A DNA stretch of 64,000 bases, taken from NCBI GenBank assembly GCA_036346225.1, contig JARFIW010001187.1, positions 806,001-870,000 of the forward strand, written 5' to 3'. The notes below the pieces were generated by a model. It saw only the letters and a program-made list of their open reading frames with translations, did not search any database and was not told where the DNA came from. This stretch comes from Platerodrilus igneus (lineage: Eukaryota; Arthropoda; Insecta; Coleoptera; Lycidae). Numbering within the stretch: the stretch's first letter is position 1; each line of letters opens with the position of its first letter. Of this stretch, positions 12,421-23,477 are shown piece after piece. Both the position numbers and the translations under genes were made by a program.

Positions 12421-15400
12421 AATTACTGGATCCCAACAACGAACAAAGGATCATTTTTGAAAAACCCTGGTATATTCCACGCAGTTTTTCATCTAATTTT
12501 CATTAGCCACTCCCTTGTCTAGTGACGGAAACGTTTTTAATAATTGATATTATAAAAACATGTGTTCGAAGCTTATCCTGTAAAAATTGTGACCTATATA
12601 TTTTATTGCAGATTATACTTTAAATAGTTTCTGTCTATGGTTTCATGCTAGAGAGCATTTAATGCATTGAAATTGGACGACGAGTTTTTCACTATAGAAT
12701 CCAAAGTTTCAAATTCTGAATTTCTAATGGAGAATTTTGTAAAAACTTGTTTTAAAACAAAAGTACCTATCTTCCTGTGAAACTAAATAATATCGTGTAC
12801 CGTATAACAAATTAATTCTAATGTTTATTCAATTTCACATACAAATATTCACAATGTGTTGCGTGTTAAGTGAAGTAACTCACAACATGCATTTTTCAAT
12901 TACTGGATATCCAGGTTTACATCTCATACCTACTAAATCTATTGTATTTTGTATAAAAGTAAGGGAATTTCTTTTGTATCCCAAATCCGGTGCTGGATAA
13001 TTTCTAAATTATTATTTACATTGTAAGAATAAAATGGTTTTGAGTTACATAATTATGTTAAGATATTCCTCGGGGATCTTTATCGCTCTCGGAAAGATTA
13101 TGTAAACACGCGCTTTTCAAGGGACGGCGTTCTCTATTCTAATTGGATGAAGAACATAAGCCAGTTTATATAATCCTATACCAAGAGGCACGAAACAGGT
13201 TCTGGGACAAAGGATAATGAACCATTAGTGTTTGTAACTTTATTAACTTGTTAGGAAGTACCGAAATATGCTGGATTAAACATTAATAATTAGTGCCGGG
13301 ATTAAGGGTTACAAGTGTTATTAATTTAGAAACCTTTGCGTAAATCATCGGATATCGCGTTGTGCCCCATAATTTTATACAGGCAATCATAACAAGTTAC
13401 TTGCTGTTATTTTTCAAAATTATATAAAGCCATGTTTGGAGATTGTATGCAATGGAGAAAAGCGTATAACATTCAGAACATTTCTGAAAATGTAGTTCAA
13501 TGTATTTTTTAATGTAGTACAATGATCTGTAGTAAGAAATCACCCTAAAAAATTTATAAAAGATTGGTTGTTTTACATTTTATAAAGGGGCTCAATATGA
13601 TATTAAACTAGGCCAAGAAAAATTATCAATAAAAACAGGGGACACCTTCGTTTGGAAGATTTTGACATCGCTTTGAACAAAATGACGTTAAATCCATTAG
13701 AATAGGGAATGAAACATGATTATTCACCTTTGAAGATCAAAGTCTTAAAGCATGAAAACGCTTTAAATGCAAAATCGGTACAGCAGGTGGATTATATACT
13801 AGAATTTGAATTGTTTTGAAGTTGAGATCAAGAGTTTTCTCGGTGCATGGGGAAACTATGTAGAATGATATTTTCACACGGTCTATTTACTATCACATCT
13901 GCACCAAGATTAGTTTCTACGCATTAAATTTTATGACATTTGATGGATTCTATCTATTTAAATACGTTACAATGATTTCGATTATTTTCAATACGCGAGA
14001 ATATTGTTAAATCAAATTTCGTAGGATGATTAGTCATGGAAAATATGTTAGTGTTTGTCGAATTTGGTATATTTATAGTGAAGTCCTAGTTGTTAATTGC
14101 TGGTTGCAAATGAATGTACTAAGTACTTCTGGTATTTTATTTAATAATATGATGAAATGGTCCTGACGATAACTTATAAACCACTCGGCTTCTATAAAAT
14201 TGTTCGTGTATTTTCTTACTACGGTTCCTAAACCAGTTAAAATTGATAAATGCTTTCGTATATACCAATGTATGCATATGCGCCCTAATAAAGTTTCAGA
14301 GAATAAAAGCACAAATAATAGTAATGCATCAAATAAACAAATTTTCAAAATAGACTTTCTGCAGGAAATTACTGCACTATTTTTACAGCACACCTGTTAA
14401 AGTCCCATATGTATGATTTATATAAAAGTAACTAAAATAATAGCTTGCAATATCTAAAATAATATTTTATAACCGTTTTAAATTAAGACTCAAAGTTCCA
14501 TAAAATGATGTGTTTCCAGTGTGTGATACATTAAAGCTAAAAAAAGAGAAATAAATTGATGAGCACAGTAATGAGTATTTGTGTACAAGTTGATTTCCAC
14601 CAAAATTTGGCACAGAAGCAAGAAATTTACTTAAAGCAAATTTAAAGAAGCTAAACTGATAACAATACGTACTTGAAACATAAAAGATAGGCTACTTTTT
14701 CCCACAAAAAATAACAATATAACTAACTATAAATTAAGCAGATATACATCTCCACACGCTAGTAATATCCTGTGACAAACATCTACAAATTGAAACAAAA
14801 TTGTGACGACCGATTATTACAATAATAACTTGTACTTGTCACAAATTTACAAACAATGTAATTTAAAAACAAAAAATAATTTGACGCTAGAAATACCTAG
14901 ACAAAGTAATTATAAAGTAATGTGGTAATGATAAGTAAATCCACGTATACATTGCTGAAAGACAAAGTATTTATAGCTCGTAAATTTAAACTGGTCTTCT
15001 TACCACGTAAAAACTTTGTTGGAACCAATCACATTGTCTTTTCAACTCATTCGAACTACCCTTCAATGCAGTTTTATAATACCGTATAGCAAAAGAATAT
15101 GTCAGACAACATTTTTTATCTACTTTCTAAGTTGGATGTATGTATACATATAAATAAATTTTAAAAAGTTTATGGTGTTTTATATTCCATTTTCCCCATG
15201 TTGGGAATTTTTGGATTCTTAAATGCATTGCATTAAAATTTTAAATCTATCTACATCGGAATTGTGCCACTTTTAAATCCGTAGGGATCAATCCTGTTTA
15301 TTATTCAAAAAATTAAACATAAATTTAACAATTATCATATCTTGTTATGCAGACCCTTTGTCAAACTAATTTCTGGCTTTAAATATACTTATTGTAGTTT

Positions 15401-15500
15401 TTTGGTAAGTACAAATTACATTAATTGTAATAATAGTTAGTCTCAATCTGGTTTCAATTTGTAGATGTTTATCATCAAGAATTCAACTGGAATGATGCAA
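12421..15500. other. Gene-free stretch upstream of the LTR element
   Basis: No coding or RNA signature was recognised. Two opposing frames of about 66 and 106 codons overlap near 14073-14400, but neither looks like a known protein and each shadows the other. Confidence 0.45.
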
Positions 15501-15504
15501 AACG
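15501..15504. repeat. Target-site duplication AACG, left
   Basis: AACG immediately precedes the 5' LTR and is repeated directly after the 3' LTR at 21439-21442. Confidence 0.85.
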
Positions 15505-16311
15505 TGTTACGTGCCATTGCACTTAAACATGTTTTTAGGTTAAGTTTTTATGTATGGAAGTTTCGCGGCATAAATTCAAATACGCGGTGCGCGGGAGTTT
15601 TAAATGGACTGGGCGGTACTTCCGTACGTCAGAGTGGGGCATTTGCGCAGTGTGCTTATCCCTAGAGGGGTAGAGCAATACTAGACAAAGGGTGGGGAGA
15701 AGTGTTTCCGTGACGCTCTAAATCGTGGCTGTTTTCTTTTGATCTTCAAGTGAAGTAGTCGTGCCGGGTACCGTATCTTATCTTACTATGTAGATTCCCT
15801 TGCCTTGCTTATCTTTGTTTTGTCTTTCCTAATTAACCTGTCCTGTCGTTCCACTACATTTAGGAAACCGATATGACCCTGGAGCAGCCCACGACCATGA
15901 TGTCCATGCTCAGCTAACACCACCGGAGCCCGGAGCAATACCTTTATTATCGACCCGGAAGGATGATAGGCGTACCTAGAGAATGTCGGATTTCCGGGGT
16001 GAGTAAATTGTGTTACCTGTTTATTTAACTTTTTATATTTTCGTCTATTACGCAATGTAAATTTGGCAATGGGTGACGTCATGGTAGTTGGCCACGCGAA
16101 CCTGTCATAAGGTTGGCGCTTCCGGCCGCCAGGGCGTGGCATTGCTTTTTATCCATTGCGTTTGCGCGATGTATCTTATGAACTTTGGTAACTGTATTAC
16201 CGGCTTTTAAGAACTATCTATCACCATATAAAAGTTTCACCATCTAAAGTGTAATACTTTGTTAACTGTTTTACCGACCATATAAACTTTCACCAGGATA
16301 GTGTAATAACA
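15505..16311 (+). repeat. 5' LTR
   Basis: This 807-bp repeat starts with TG and ends with CA, is identical in length to the 3' LTR and differs from it at about seven positions. Near its right end two CCATATAAA-type strings about 55 bp apart, each followed by GTTTCACC or CTTTCACC, resemble TATA-like promoter elements. On its minus strand is an open frame of 118 codons (15786-16142), also open in the other LTR. Confidence 0.9.
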
Positions 16312-16312
16312 A

Positions 16313-16320
16313 TGGCGCCC
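16313..16320 (+). promoter_or_regulatory. Putative tRNA primer-binding site
   Basis: TGGCGCCC begins two bases after the 5' LTR. TGG pairs with the universal CCA end of tRNA. Only about eight bases look primer-like, so the tRNA species is not assigned. Confidence 0.5.
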
Positions 16321-17702
16321 TTATTAATGTGGAGGTTACGGACCGGGGAATTTTCCTTTGTTTTTTATAAACATTTAATGTATTATCAATGTTATTTAAA
16401 AATAGTTTTTTCACTTAAAACCAATTACCAAATATCTATAACCTTGAAACTAATACGTGTTTTGGAACACGCATTCTTTCAGATGTCAAAACCAGTTGCT
16501 TGGCAATAACAGGTGATACCGCCATTTTGAAATTAAAATATAACTTGTTTATAAAATGTGTTTTAATATAATATTTTTCTAAATTTAGAATGTGCGATCT
16601 GTTTAACTTCAATTATGTTCTTGTGAGTGGTTTATTTTTGGATTCAAATATGACCTTTAGGAAATTATCTAACCCTATTTTTTTTATGCAAGTAAGTATA
16701 TAAATAAAATAAGCTTTTACATTATTTTAGGCCTTAAAACACCATTTATTAAAAAATTATCTACATATATTAAATTAAAATATCTTTGTTTGTATTCCTA
16801 ACTTTAGAAGCCCGTTTTTTGAAACTTAAATGCACTGTCTTGTGTGTTACATTTTAAAAAATGCCTTAGGGATTTACCTACTTAATAACAAAATTGTTTG
16901 CCTAAAAATAGATTTCCTGTTTACCTAAGTTTTTAGTGTCTTTTAAAGCGTTATTTTGACCTAACCCTGTATGGTTTAAACAGTATGACCTATAAATGCG
17001 TTTTATAAAGGTTCTTGCCTTATATATAGTAACGAAATTACCTATCCCATATTTTTACCTTTCAAAATGTTGTAATAAACTGCAATCTCTTTATATCTGT
17101 CCCTTTGAATACTAAATTAAAGAAATTTCCGTTAACGTTTATTATTTAAACTCATTTACGATACTTGTTGTTAACTCCCGCAATATCGAAAGAACATTCT
17201 AATAATTTGGAATACTAACTTTTTGTACATGTATCGTGGAATTTTTCTTTCATGTAGCGAGTTTGATTTAGTCTGATTGCATATTTTTTTTTAGTTATTG
17301 ATATCTCAACGTACCTTAACATCTGTAAGCGAAATTTACTATCGAATTTGGTCGTTCATCGTTATGTAAGTCTAGACGAAACCCAAGGGTTGGTCGCTCA
17401 GCGTTACTTAAGTCTAGACGAGGATTCGGTTGGTAAGTTTGTCGTTTACAATTTGTAAATCATTTTTTTAATAATGATGTTGAAATTTTTCCTTATTGGG
17501 TTGGGTAGAACTCTAATGAGAACTTCCCATCCCAGTAAAAATATGCTTTATATCTTTTTGTTTTTCAACAATTTTATTAGTGAATCGAGTTTAATTACTA
17601 TTATCTCTCCACATATCGATTTATACTTCATTAAATGCCTTAAAATTGAATTTAAAATCGTTTAACTTTACGTATATCTAAAAGCTTGTCACGTTTACTT
17701 CC
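16321..17702. other. Non-coding interior of the LTR element, left part
   Basis: T-rich on the + strand with no recognisable gag, protease or RT. A two-copy 42-bp tandem repeat occurs at 17351-17434, each copy holding AAGTCTAGACGA. Confidence 0.5.
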
Positions 17703-17941
17703 TTGACAATCTACCTAATGTTCTTAGCTCTCACTTGGCTTATAACTTGAAACAGCCCGCAGGTCGTTTCGCAAGATGGAACTTGCGTATATCTCAATTC
17801 ACTTTTGACGTTAGACATAGGCCTGGCAAATTAAATATCGTACCTGATGCCTTATCTCGTAATGTTGTTTCTCTTAACCTTCCAAATTTAATTCTTGATA
17901 CCTGGTACCTTAATATGATTAAATCCTCACGATTTACCTAA
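17703..17941 (+). pseudogene. RNase H end of a Gypsy-type pol
   Basis: The translation contains QPAGRFARWNLRIS followed by FDVRHRPGKLNIVPDALSR. This is the hallmark end of the RNase H domain in Ty3/Gypsy Pol, where GRLARW and a PGK.N.V.DALSR block occur about 20 residues apart. There is no start codon in a proper context, and nothing recognisable as RT precedes it or as integrase follows it. It is therefore a scrap of about 60-70 codons left inside a deleted or recombined interior. It supports assigning the element to Ty3/Gypsy and its + orientation. Confidence 0.85.
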
Positions 17942-19584
17942 TATTTTTCTGTTTTCACCATCAATTAGTATCTTTAATTACTTATTCCTTCTCTTATACA
18001 CCTACGTTTTATACGTTTAACTCATTTACCTTAAACCTTTTCTTTTGGTTGACTTTTCTTTGACCATACCGTTACTTATACTTCATTCTCTACACCCCAA
18101 AATATAACTCTGTCGTTTCATTTAATCAACCATCGAACTTTTCCTACTGCATATTATTCGGTTTTTAGTGTTTTTCTTACGTCATTTAATTTTGTGTGGT
18201 AATTGTCGTAACTTTGGTTGAAATAACTCATTGAATTTTTATGATTGGTTTTAGCTGATGTTGAGTGAATGCTTTCTTCTTTGGGCTCACATAGAACATG
18301 CGCGATCTATGCCATTGTAAGAAATAGTTCATATTCGCAGTTGCAAAAATTAGGATTGTCTGTTCCATGTGTTTTTCTTCTGAATTATTGCAGTCGCCCA
18401 CATTATACTACATCATTATTTTCTTCTTTTTCTATTAAATCAACATAACTTATAAACATTTTTTTTCATTGTTTTTTATTGAACTTTGTGGTGAGATGCT
18501 ATTGCTTCTTATTGTTATCTTATTAAATTCTCGGTTGTTTTAGCATATGGGGACAGTGTACCTGTATTTAACTGCTTACAATTGGGCATTTGTGTGTGTT
18601 TAGGGTGCTACCGTTTTGAGAAACTACCTTAAAACAGTTTGTTTTTGTGTGTTTGTATCTGTAATGATACTTTTAAGTTGTCGTGTCTACCTTTGTCTGA
18701 TTTTCTTATCGTAGTTGAAGCACTCGTTAGGAAAATGATCGTACTAGTTCTCTTAGGAGTCTAGTGAATTTTAAAAAATGTGATACCTTATCTTGTCGGA
18801 TTAATATCGCAGGTGGTCCTTCGACTGCGCTGTGTTTAATAGGGACAACTCTCTACCTTCTCTTGGACGCTTGTCCAAAAACTATACTTTTTCTTAACCC
18901 GCTATCTCCGCTATGCCTTATTCTTATTTCGGTGGACCTGTTCTTGTCCCGGAACACCGTCTGCCACATAAGAATGATGTTCCCTCATTCCGAGCTACTG
19001 ACCACACTGGTTGGTTGAGTAGCGCTTTGCTATCCACCTTTCCCTCTGTCGCTTTTGCTCAATGCGAGCCCTTCCTCTACTTTCTTCTACCTGGAAGTGC
19101 CTCTCATGCATTCCAAAAAACCAACCTCCTTCTTTTTTACCGTTCCTGTTTCTCTACTGCCTTTTCATTTCTGTTAGTCACCGTGTGGTTGCGCGGGAGG
19201 TTTTCACAGACACCTGGACCATGTCTCTGAGAATCTTTCGTGGGGTCATGCGGTGCCGCTGTCAGCGCATGGGCTCTGGCAGTGAAGGTATGTATGAGTG
19301 TGTGAATGTGTGAGTGCATGTGTTTATATCTATATGTCGATATATCGTGTGGGTATCGGGTGATTGTATCACCGATATCGATCAACGCCGGGTGCAGGAA
19401 TGCACCCAAATGTCTTTGCCGGTCCCTCGTGCTGTTCTTGTGAACGGACCTGCTTCACAGGTTTCTCTTTTTAGAGGGCACGAGTTAATCCCATTTAAAC
19501 GGCTCTACTGGAGCCACTCTATTGTTGTTATTCATTGTCTTGGGTAATAACTAGGCCAATATCTTTGCCTTCTTTATTATCTTT
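17942..19584. other. Non-coding, pyrimidine-rich interior of the LTR element
   Basis: Several short overlapping frames lie at 18764-19547 in a locally GC-richer patch, but no integrase, chromodomain or envelope motif was recognised. Frames in all three + phases and one - phase overlap there, which argues against any single one being a gene. Confidence 0.4.
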
Positions 19585-19965
19585 GACAATACCCTTAGTT
19601 TTAATATCGTTATCTTACTGATTACCTTTAATAATAACTTTAGTTTAGTATCGTTATCTTACTGACTACCGTTAGTAATAATTTTGGTTTAATTTCTCGT
19701 TATCTTACCGGCTACCGTTAGGAATAACTTCGAGTTATTTCGCGTTATCTTACCGGTTATCTTTAGTAATAACTTTTTTAAAATTCATGTTACTTTACCT
19801 ACTATCTCTTATAATCACTTTAGCTTAATATCGCGTTATCTTATCTAGTATCTCAAATAATAACTAAAGCTTAATTCCGTTATCTTGTCTATTAACTTTG
19901 AGGATAACAATTTAAGCTTAATATCATTATCTTATCTACTATCTTTAACAACAATTTGAGATCTT
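19585..19965 (+). repeat. 45-bp minisatellite in the LTR element interior
   Basis: GTTATCTTA-type blocks recur at about 19609, 19653, 19699, 19744, 19789, 19835, 19879 and 19926, a spacing of 44-47 bp. Each is followed by a TTTAGTAATAACTTT-like segment, giving about eight diverged copies. Confidence 0.85.
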
Positions 19966-20631
19966 GCCTTATCTTTTTATCGTCCTAACGTGTGGTATAT
20001 ATGACCAGACGTGGGAATTATTTTTTTTCCTGAAATTTAAGTGAAAAAGCTAACCCGATTTAGAAATGTAATTTGTCAGGTTAGCATATAAGGATTTAGT
20101 AGGTGGTACTTTTGGTAAATTTGTTGATTCACAACTATGTCATGTACAAGTTTTAAATGTGCATCGTAGAAAACCAAAGTACCAGTAACAAAATTTGCTA
20201 GAGTGCAGAGTGACGCACTCCATGAACATTTTTAAATTTGGGCACTACTTGCCAAAAAGAAGAATAGTTTTGATGCAACACTCATGTGTGTCTGCACATA
20301 ACAACTTTTATGTTAGCTTTAGTTAGATAGGTTTAGATAGTTTAGGCGACTTGTCGCACCCGTTTTAGTTTAAGTAGTGTTTCATGCTCCCCGACAAATT
20401 TGTGCTGTCGATAATTAGTGTAGTCAAAGACTATCGGGCTACCTATTCCGTTTCCTGGTACTTCGGTAGACGTGTTATCGGTCGAAAAAACCAGGTGGCG
20501 CCTTATATAAACATTTTGTAGGTTTAAGGTTAGGGTTTATGTAGGGTAGTTAGGACTTAGATTTTAAGCTGTTACTGTGCTAACAGACTTTTTCTTTTTT
20601 TAAGTTTTTTCTTTTGTGGCTTTGTCGCGAT
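19966..20631. other. Non-coding interior before the 3' LTR
   Basis: No gene was recognised. A GGTGGCGCCTTATATAA string occurs near 20494, resembling the primer-binding-site neighbourhood at 16311. The last 60 bases before the LTR are pyrimidine-rich, not the expected polypurine tract. Confidence 0.4.
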
Positions 20632-21438
20632 TGTTACGTGCCATTGCACTTAAACATGTTTTTAGGTTAAGTTTTTATGTATGGAAGTTTCGCGGCATAA
20701 ATTCAAATACGCGGTGCGCGGGAGTTTTAAATGGACTGGGCGGTACTTCCGTACGTCAGAGTGGGGCATTTGCGCAGTGTGTTTATCCCTAGAGGGGTAG
20801 AGCAATACTAGACAAAGGGTGGGGAGAAGTGTTTCCGTGACGCTCTAAATCGTGGCTGTTTTCTTTTGATCTTCAAGTGAAGTAGTCGTGCCGGGTACCG
20901 TATCTTATCTTACTATGTAGATTCCCTTGCCTTGCTTATCTTTGTTTTGTCTTTCCTAATTAACCTGTCCTGTCGTTCCACTACATTTAGGAAACCGATA
21001 TGACACTGGAGAAGCCCACGACCAAGGTGTCCATGCTCAGCTAACACCACCGGAGCCCGGAGCAATACCTTTATTATCGACCCGGAAGGATGATAGGCGT
21101 ACCTAGAGAATGTCGGATTTCCGGGGTGAGTAAATTGTGTTACCTGTTTATTTAACTTTTTATATTTTCGTCTATTACGCAATGTAAATTTGGCAATGGG
21201 TGACGTCATGGTAGTTGGCCACGCGAACCTGTCATAAGGTTGGCGCTTCCGGCCGCCAGGGCGTGGCATTGCTTTTTATCCATTGCGTTTGCGCGATGTA
21301 TCTTATGAACTTTGGTAACTGTATTACCGGCTTGTAAGAACTATCTATCACCATATAAATGTTTCACCATCTAAAGTGTAATACTTTGTTAACTGTTTTA
21401 CCGACCATATAAACTTTCACCAGGATAGTGTAATAACA
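20632..21438 (+). repeat. 3' LTR
   Basis: This 807-bp copy of the 5' LTR has the same TGTTACGTGCC start and AATAACA end and is followed at once by the AACG target duplication. The antisense 118-codon frame is retained at 20913-21269 with two amino-acid differences from the 5' copy. Confidence 0.9.
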
Positions 21439-21442
21439 AACG

Positions 21443-22114
21443 TTAAAATTAGAGTATATTAAATCACTTTTCGCGGGGAAGGCGTAATTTTTCTTTTATA
21501 CTTCACAACGTTGCCACATTTGGAGTTTGAATTATTGAGTGCCTGATCTGTGGTTTGCAAACAACACTTCTTCTGCTTTGAAGACTGGGTAATATAATCT
21601 TCTATAAAAGTCAGGTGTGCTGTACAATTTGGATGTTTGAGTTAATCTTCCTTTTGAGCGTGTAGTAGGCCAAACGTTTTGAACGGAGAGTTTTGTTTAG
21701 AAAGCACCGTATAAATATTATCGGGAGATTTTCCATGTCAAGGAGACCCGCAGTTAAATAAGCGTTATTACGCTAATTTTTTAGCGTATCAAGCTTTACT
21801 TCAATAATTAGATATAGGACCATCAGGCCCTAATTGTAATCTCATGTTCCATAATTATTTGAGTAGATTATGACGCATGAAAATGTAGTTGTTGAATTCC
21901 CATGCACTGGTAGGTGAACAACCTATAGTTTATAGTACGTAATTTGTTAAACAACTATTTTTTCACGCTTGGAGTAATGTGCGGTCATTGCCACAACCAA
22001 CGAAAACGTACGAAGATTGGAGGAATTTTGACGAGTTCGTGTGAAAATACGCAATTATCAAGGAGATTATCTTGAGCTATCTAACTGAACAGACGGGTTA
22101 TGTTATAGCGTAAT
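21443..22114. other. No gene recognised
   Basis: This sequence lies between the LTR element and the jockey-like fragment. I see no features in it. Confidence 0.4.
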
Positions 22115-22872
22115 GTGGAGTTCACCTATTATTTCTGTCCTTTCGACAACGAATGGCTTAACGGAATGCTGTTCAAACTCGTCACCAATCACAAGCTACC
22201 GAACTCGTACATACACATTCTTTACAGTTATCTATCCAATAGAACAATACAAGTGAAGGTAGAAAATACATTCTACACAAAAACATCTATTTCTGTCGAA
22301 GTTTCACAAGGAGGATACCTCCCTTCCACACTGTCCCATGCCCACATCCAAGATATACCATGCGCCATGCCTACCCAAAACCAAATGCGCGCTCTATGCC
22401 GACGATACCTTGTTTCTAACAACAGAACAAAACCCCAAAGCAACAGTAGCCAAGATGTCACAACAACTCGACACCCTGACTGATTTCTTCCAACAATAAA
22501 ATATCAAACTCAACGTACAAAAGACGGCAGCCATAATTTTCTCAAGCCAAATAACCAATAGACAAAACCCACCGACACTGGAAAACCATCAACTGCTGTG
22601 GAATCCATCTATCAAATGTAATAGAAAACACATAGACAAACGACTATCCTTCAGCAAGCACGTCACCAAGAGAATGAATCAGGCCCGAAGAGCGACTTGC
22701 TACCTCTACGAAACCCTCAACCACAAAAGCAAACTACTCATGGTCATCAGACCCGAGACACACTAGACCTACATACCACCTAAGCTGCGAATCAGCGACA
22801 TGGTATACCTACACCTCAAACAGCAGCAAAACCAAAATAGCGACTTTTCAAAACAAGACCATCAGAACTATC

Positions 22873-23167
22873 TTACATGTGATTTTCCAATGCTCCACCC
22901 GAGGGTACTACATTGGCCAGGAAGCAAGTTTTTTTTCTGGAAAATTTGGAACTTTGCCGAACCCTTACTGTTCCAAGCAAGGTAGGGATCTTTAACGTGC
23001 GTGACAACACTCACACAGGGGACCTCCGTTTTACCTCTCATCCGAACGAGGGTATACTTTTGTGAAAAATGCTCGCCTAACATTGTTCAAGCGAACCGTG
23101 TCGGGATTCGAACCCGGAACCTTGGGCGTAGTAGTCACACACATACCACTACGCCACGGAGTCGTCC
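22873..23167 (-). mobile_element. tRNA-derived SINE, copy 2, with perfect target duplication
   Basis: This 295-bp insertion is flanked by CATCAGAACTATC at 22860-22872 and 23168-23180, a perfect 13-bp target duplication that fixes both ends of the SINE. On the minus strand it starts with a tRNA-like head containing an A box at 23145-23156 (TGGCGTAGTGG type) and a B box at 23103-23115 (GGGTTCGAATCCC). A body with CACGTTAAAGATCCCTACC and CATTGGCCAGG-type blocks follows, ending near AATCACATGTAA. RNA polymerase III would transcribe it and a LINE would mobilise it. Seven further copies are in this window. It splits the jockey-like RT. Confidence 0.92.
23103..23156 (-). promoter_or_regulatory. Internal Pol III promoter of the SINE (A and B boxes)
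   Basis: The B box at 23103-23115 matches the GGTTCGANTCC consensus. The A box at 23145-23156 fits TRGYNNARNNGG within one or two bases. The spacing of about 30 bp between boxes is tRNA-like. Confidence 0.75.
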
Positions 23168-23428
23168 CATCAGAACTATCACCGGATCTCCCTGGTTTGT
23201 CAGAATGAGACGCCAAGGCACGATCTACAACGAACGACATTGGAAGAACACTTCAAAGCGTTGGCTGCAAACATCTACAACAAAATAGACAACACAAACA
23301 TCCAACTCCTTCAAAATGCACCCCCGTTGAACGGAAACCCATACACAAGAAAGAACATCCCTAGAGATATACTAAATGACTGAACCGGAAATATTAGAAT
23401 TCCACCCGCCAGCAGGACCGACTAGGAG

Positions 23429-23429
<1 letters not shown>

Positions 23430-23473
<44 letters not shown>
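23430..23473. repeat. (AT)n microsatellite
   Basis: An uninterrupted AT dinucleotide tract in the 3' flank of the jockey-like fragment. Confidence 0.95.

Positions 23474-23477
<4 letters not shown>

Larger units (their letters stand above)
15505..21438 (+). mobile_element. Young Ty3/Gypsy-type LTR retrotransposon, non-autonomous
   Basis: Two 807-bp direct repeats beginning TGTTACGTGCC and ending AATAACA bound a 5.9-kb element. A 4-bp duplication, AACG, sits at 15501-15504 and 21439-21442, as expected for a Gypsy-type integrase. A TGGCGCCC string two bases after the 5' LTR is a plausible primer-binding site and sets the + orientation, matching the RNase H scrap at 17703-17941. By eye I count seven differences between the LTRs (under 1 percent), so insertion was recent. 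The 4.3-kb interior nonetheless lacks recognisable gag, protease, RT or integrase, so it probably moved with proteins supplied by another copy, like the LARD class of plants. No clean polypurine tract is visible before the 3' LTR. Confidence 0.85.
22115..23380 (+). pseudogene. Jockey-like non-LTR reverse transcriptase, 5'-truncated, SINE-interrupted
   Basis: The sequence begins inside the RT palm at FDNEWLNGMLFKLV (counterpart of the usual AFDRVWH..LLFKL). It continues with LPNSYIHILYSYLSNRTIQVKV and a damaged GVPQGS box (reads VSQGG). After frameshifts come an intact YADD catalytic box at 22394-22405, then IKLNVQKTAAIIFSS and LSFSKHVTKR. The C-terminal part resumes after the SINE with IRTITGSPWFVR and ends in NGNPYTRKNIPRDIL at about 23380, the typical jockey-clade finish. 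The protein would reverse-transcribe its own RNA at a nicked target. Frameshifts, an internal stop near 22497 and the SINE make it dead. The 3' region runs into the (AT)n tract at 23430. Confidence 0.85.

Noticed and set aside
15786..16142. 118-codon frame seen twice (also 20913-21269) as a duplicated host gene
   Set aside because: Both copies lie wholly inside the two LTRs, so the duplication is explained by the retroelement.
18764..19547. Overlapping frames as a gag, integrase or envelope remnant
   Set aside because: Four overlapping frames in a GC-richer patch, and none has integrase zinc-finger, chromodomain, protease or fusion motifs.
19585..19965. CRISPR array, because of regular 45-bp spacing
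   Set aside because: Whole units diverge together with no constant repeat/variable spacer pattern, and the context is a eukaryotic retroelement.
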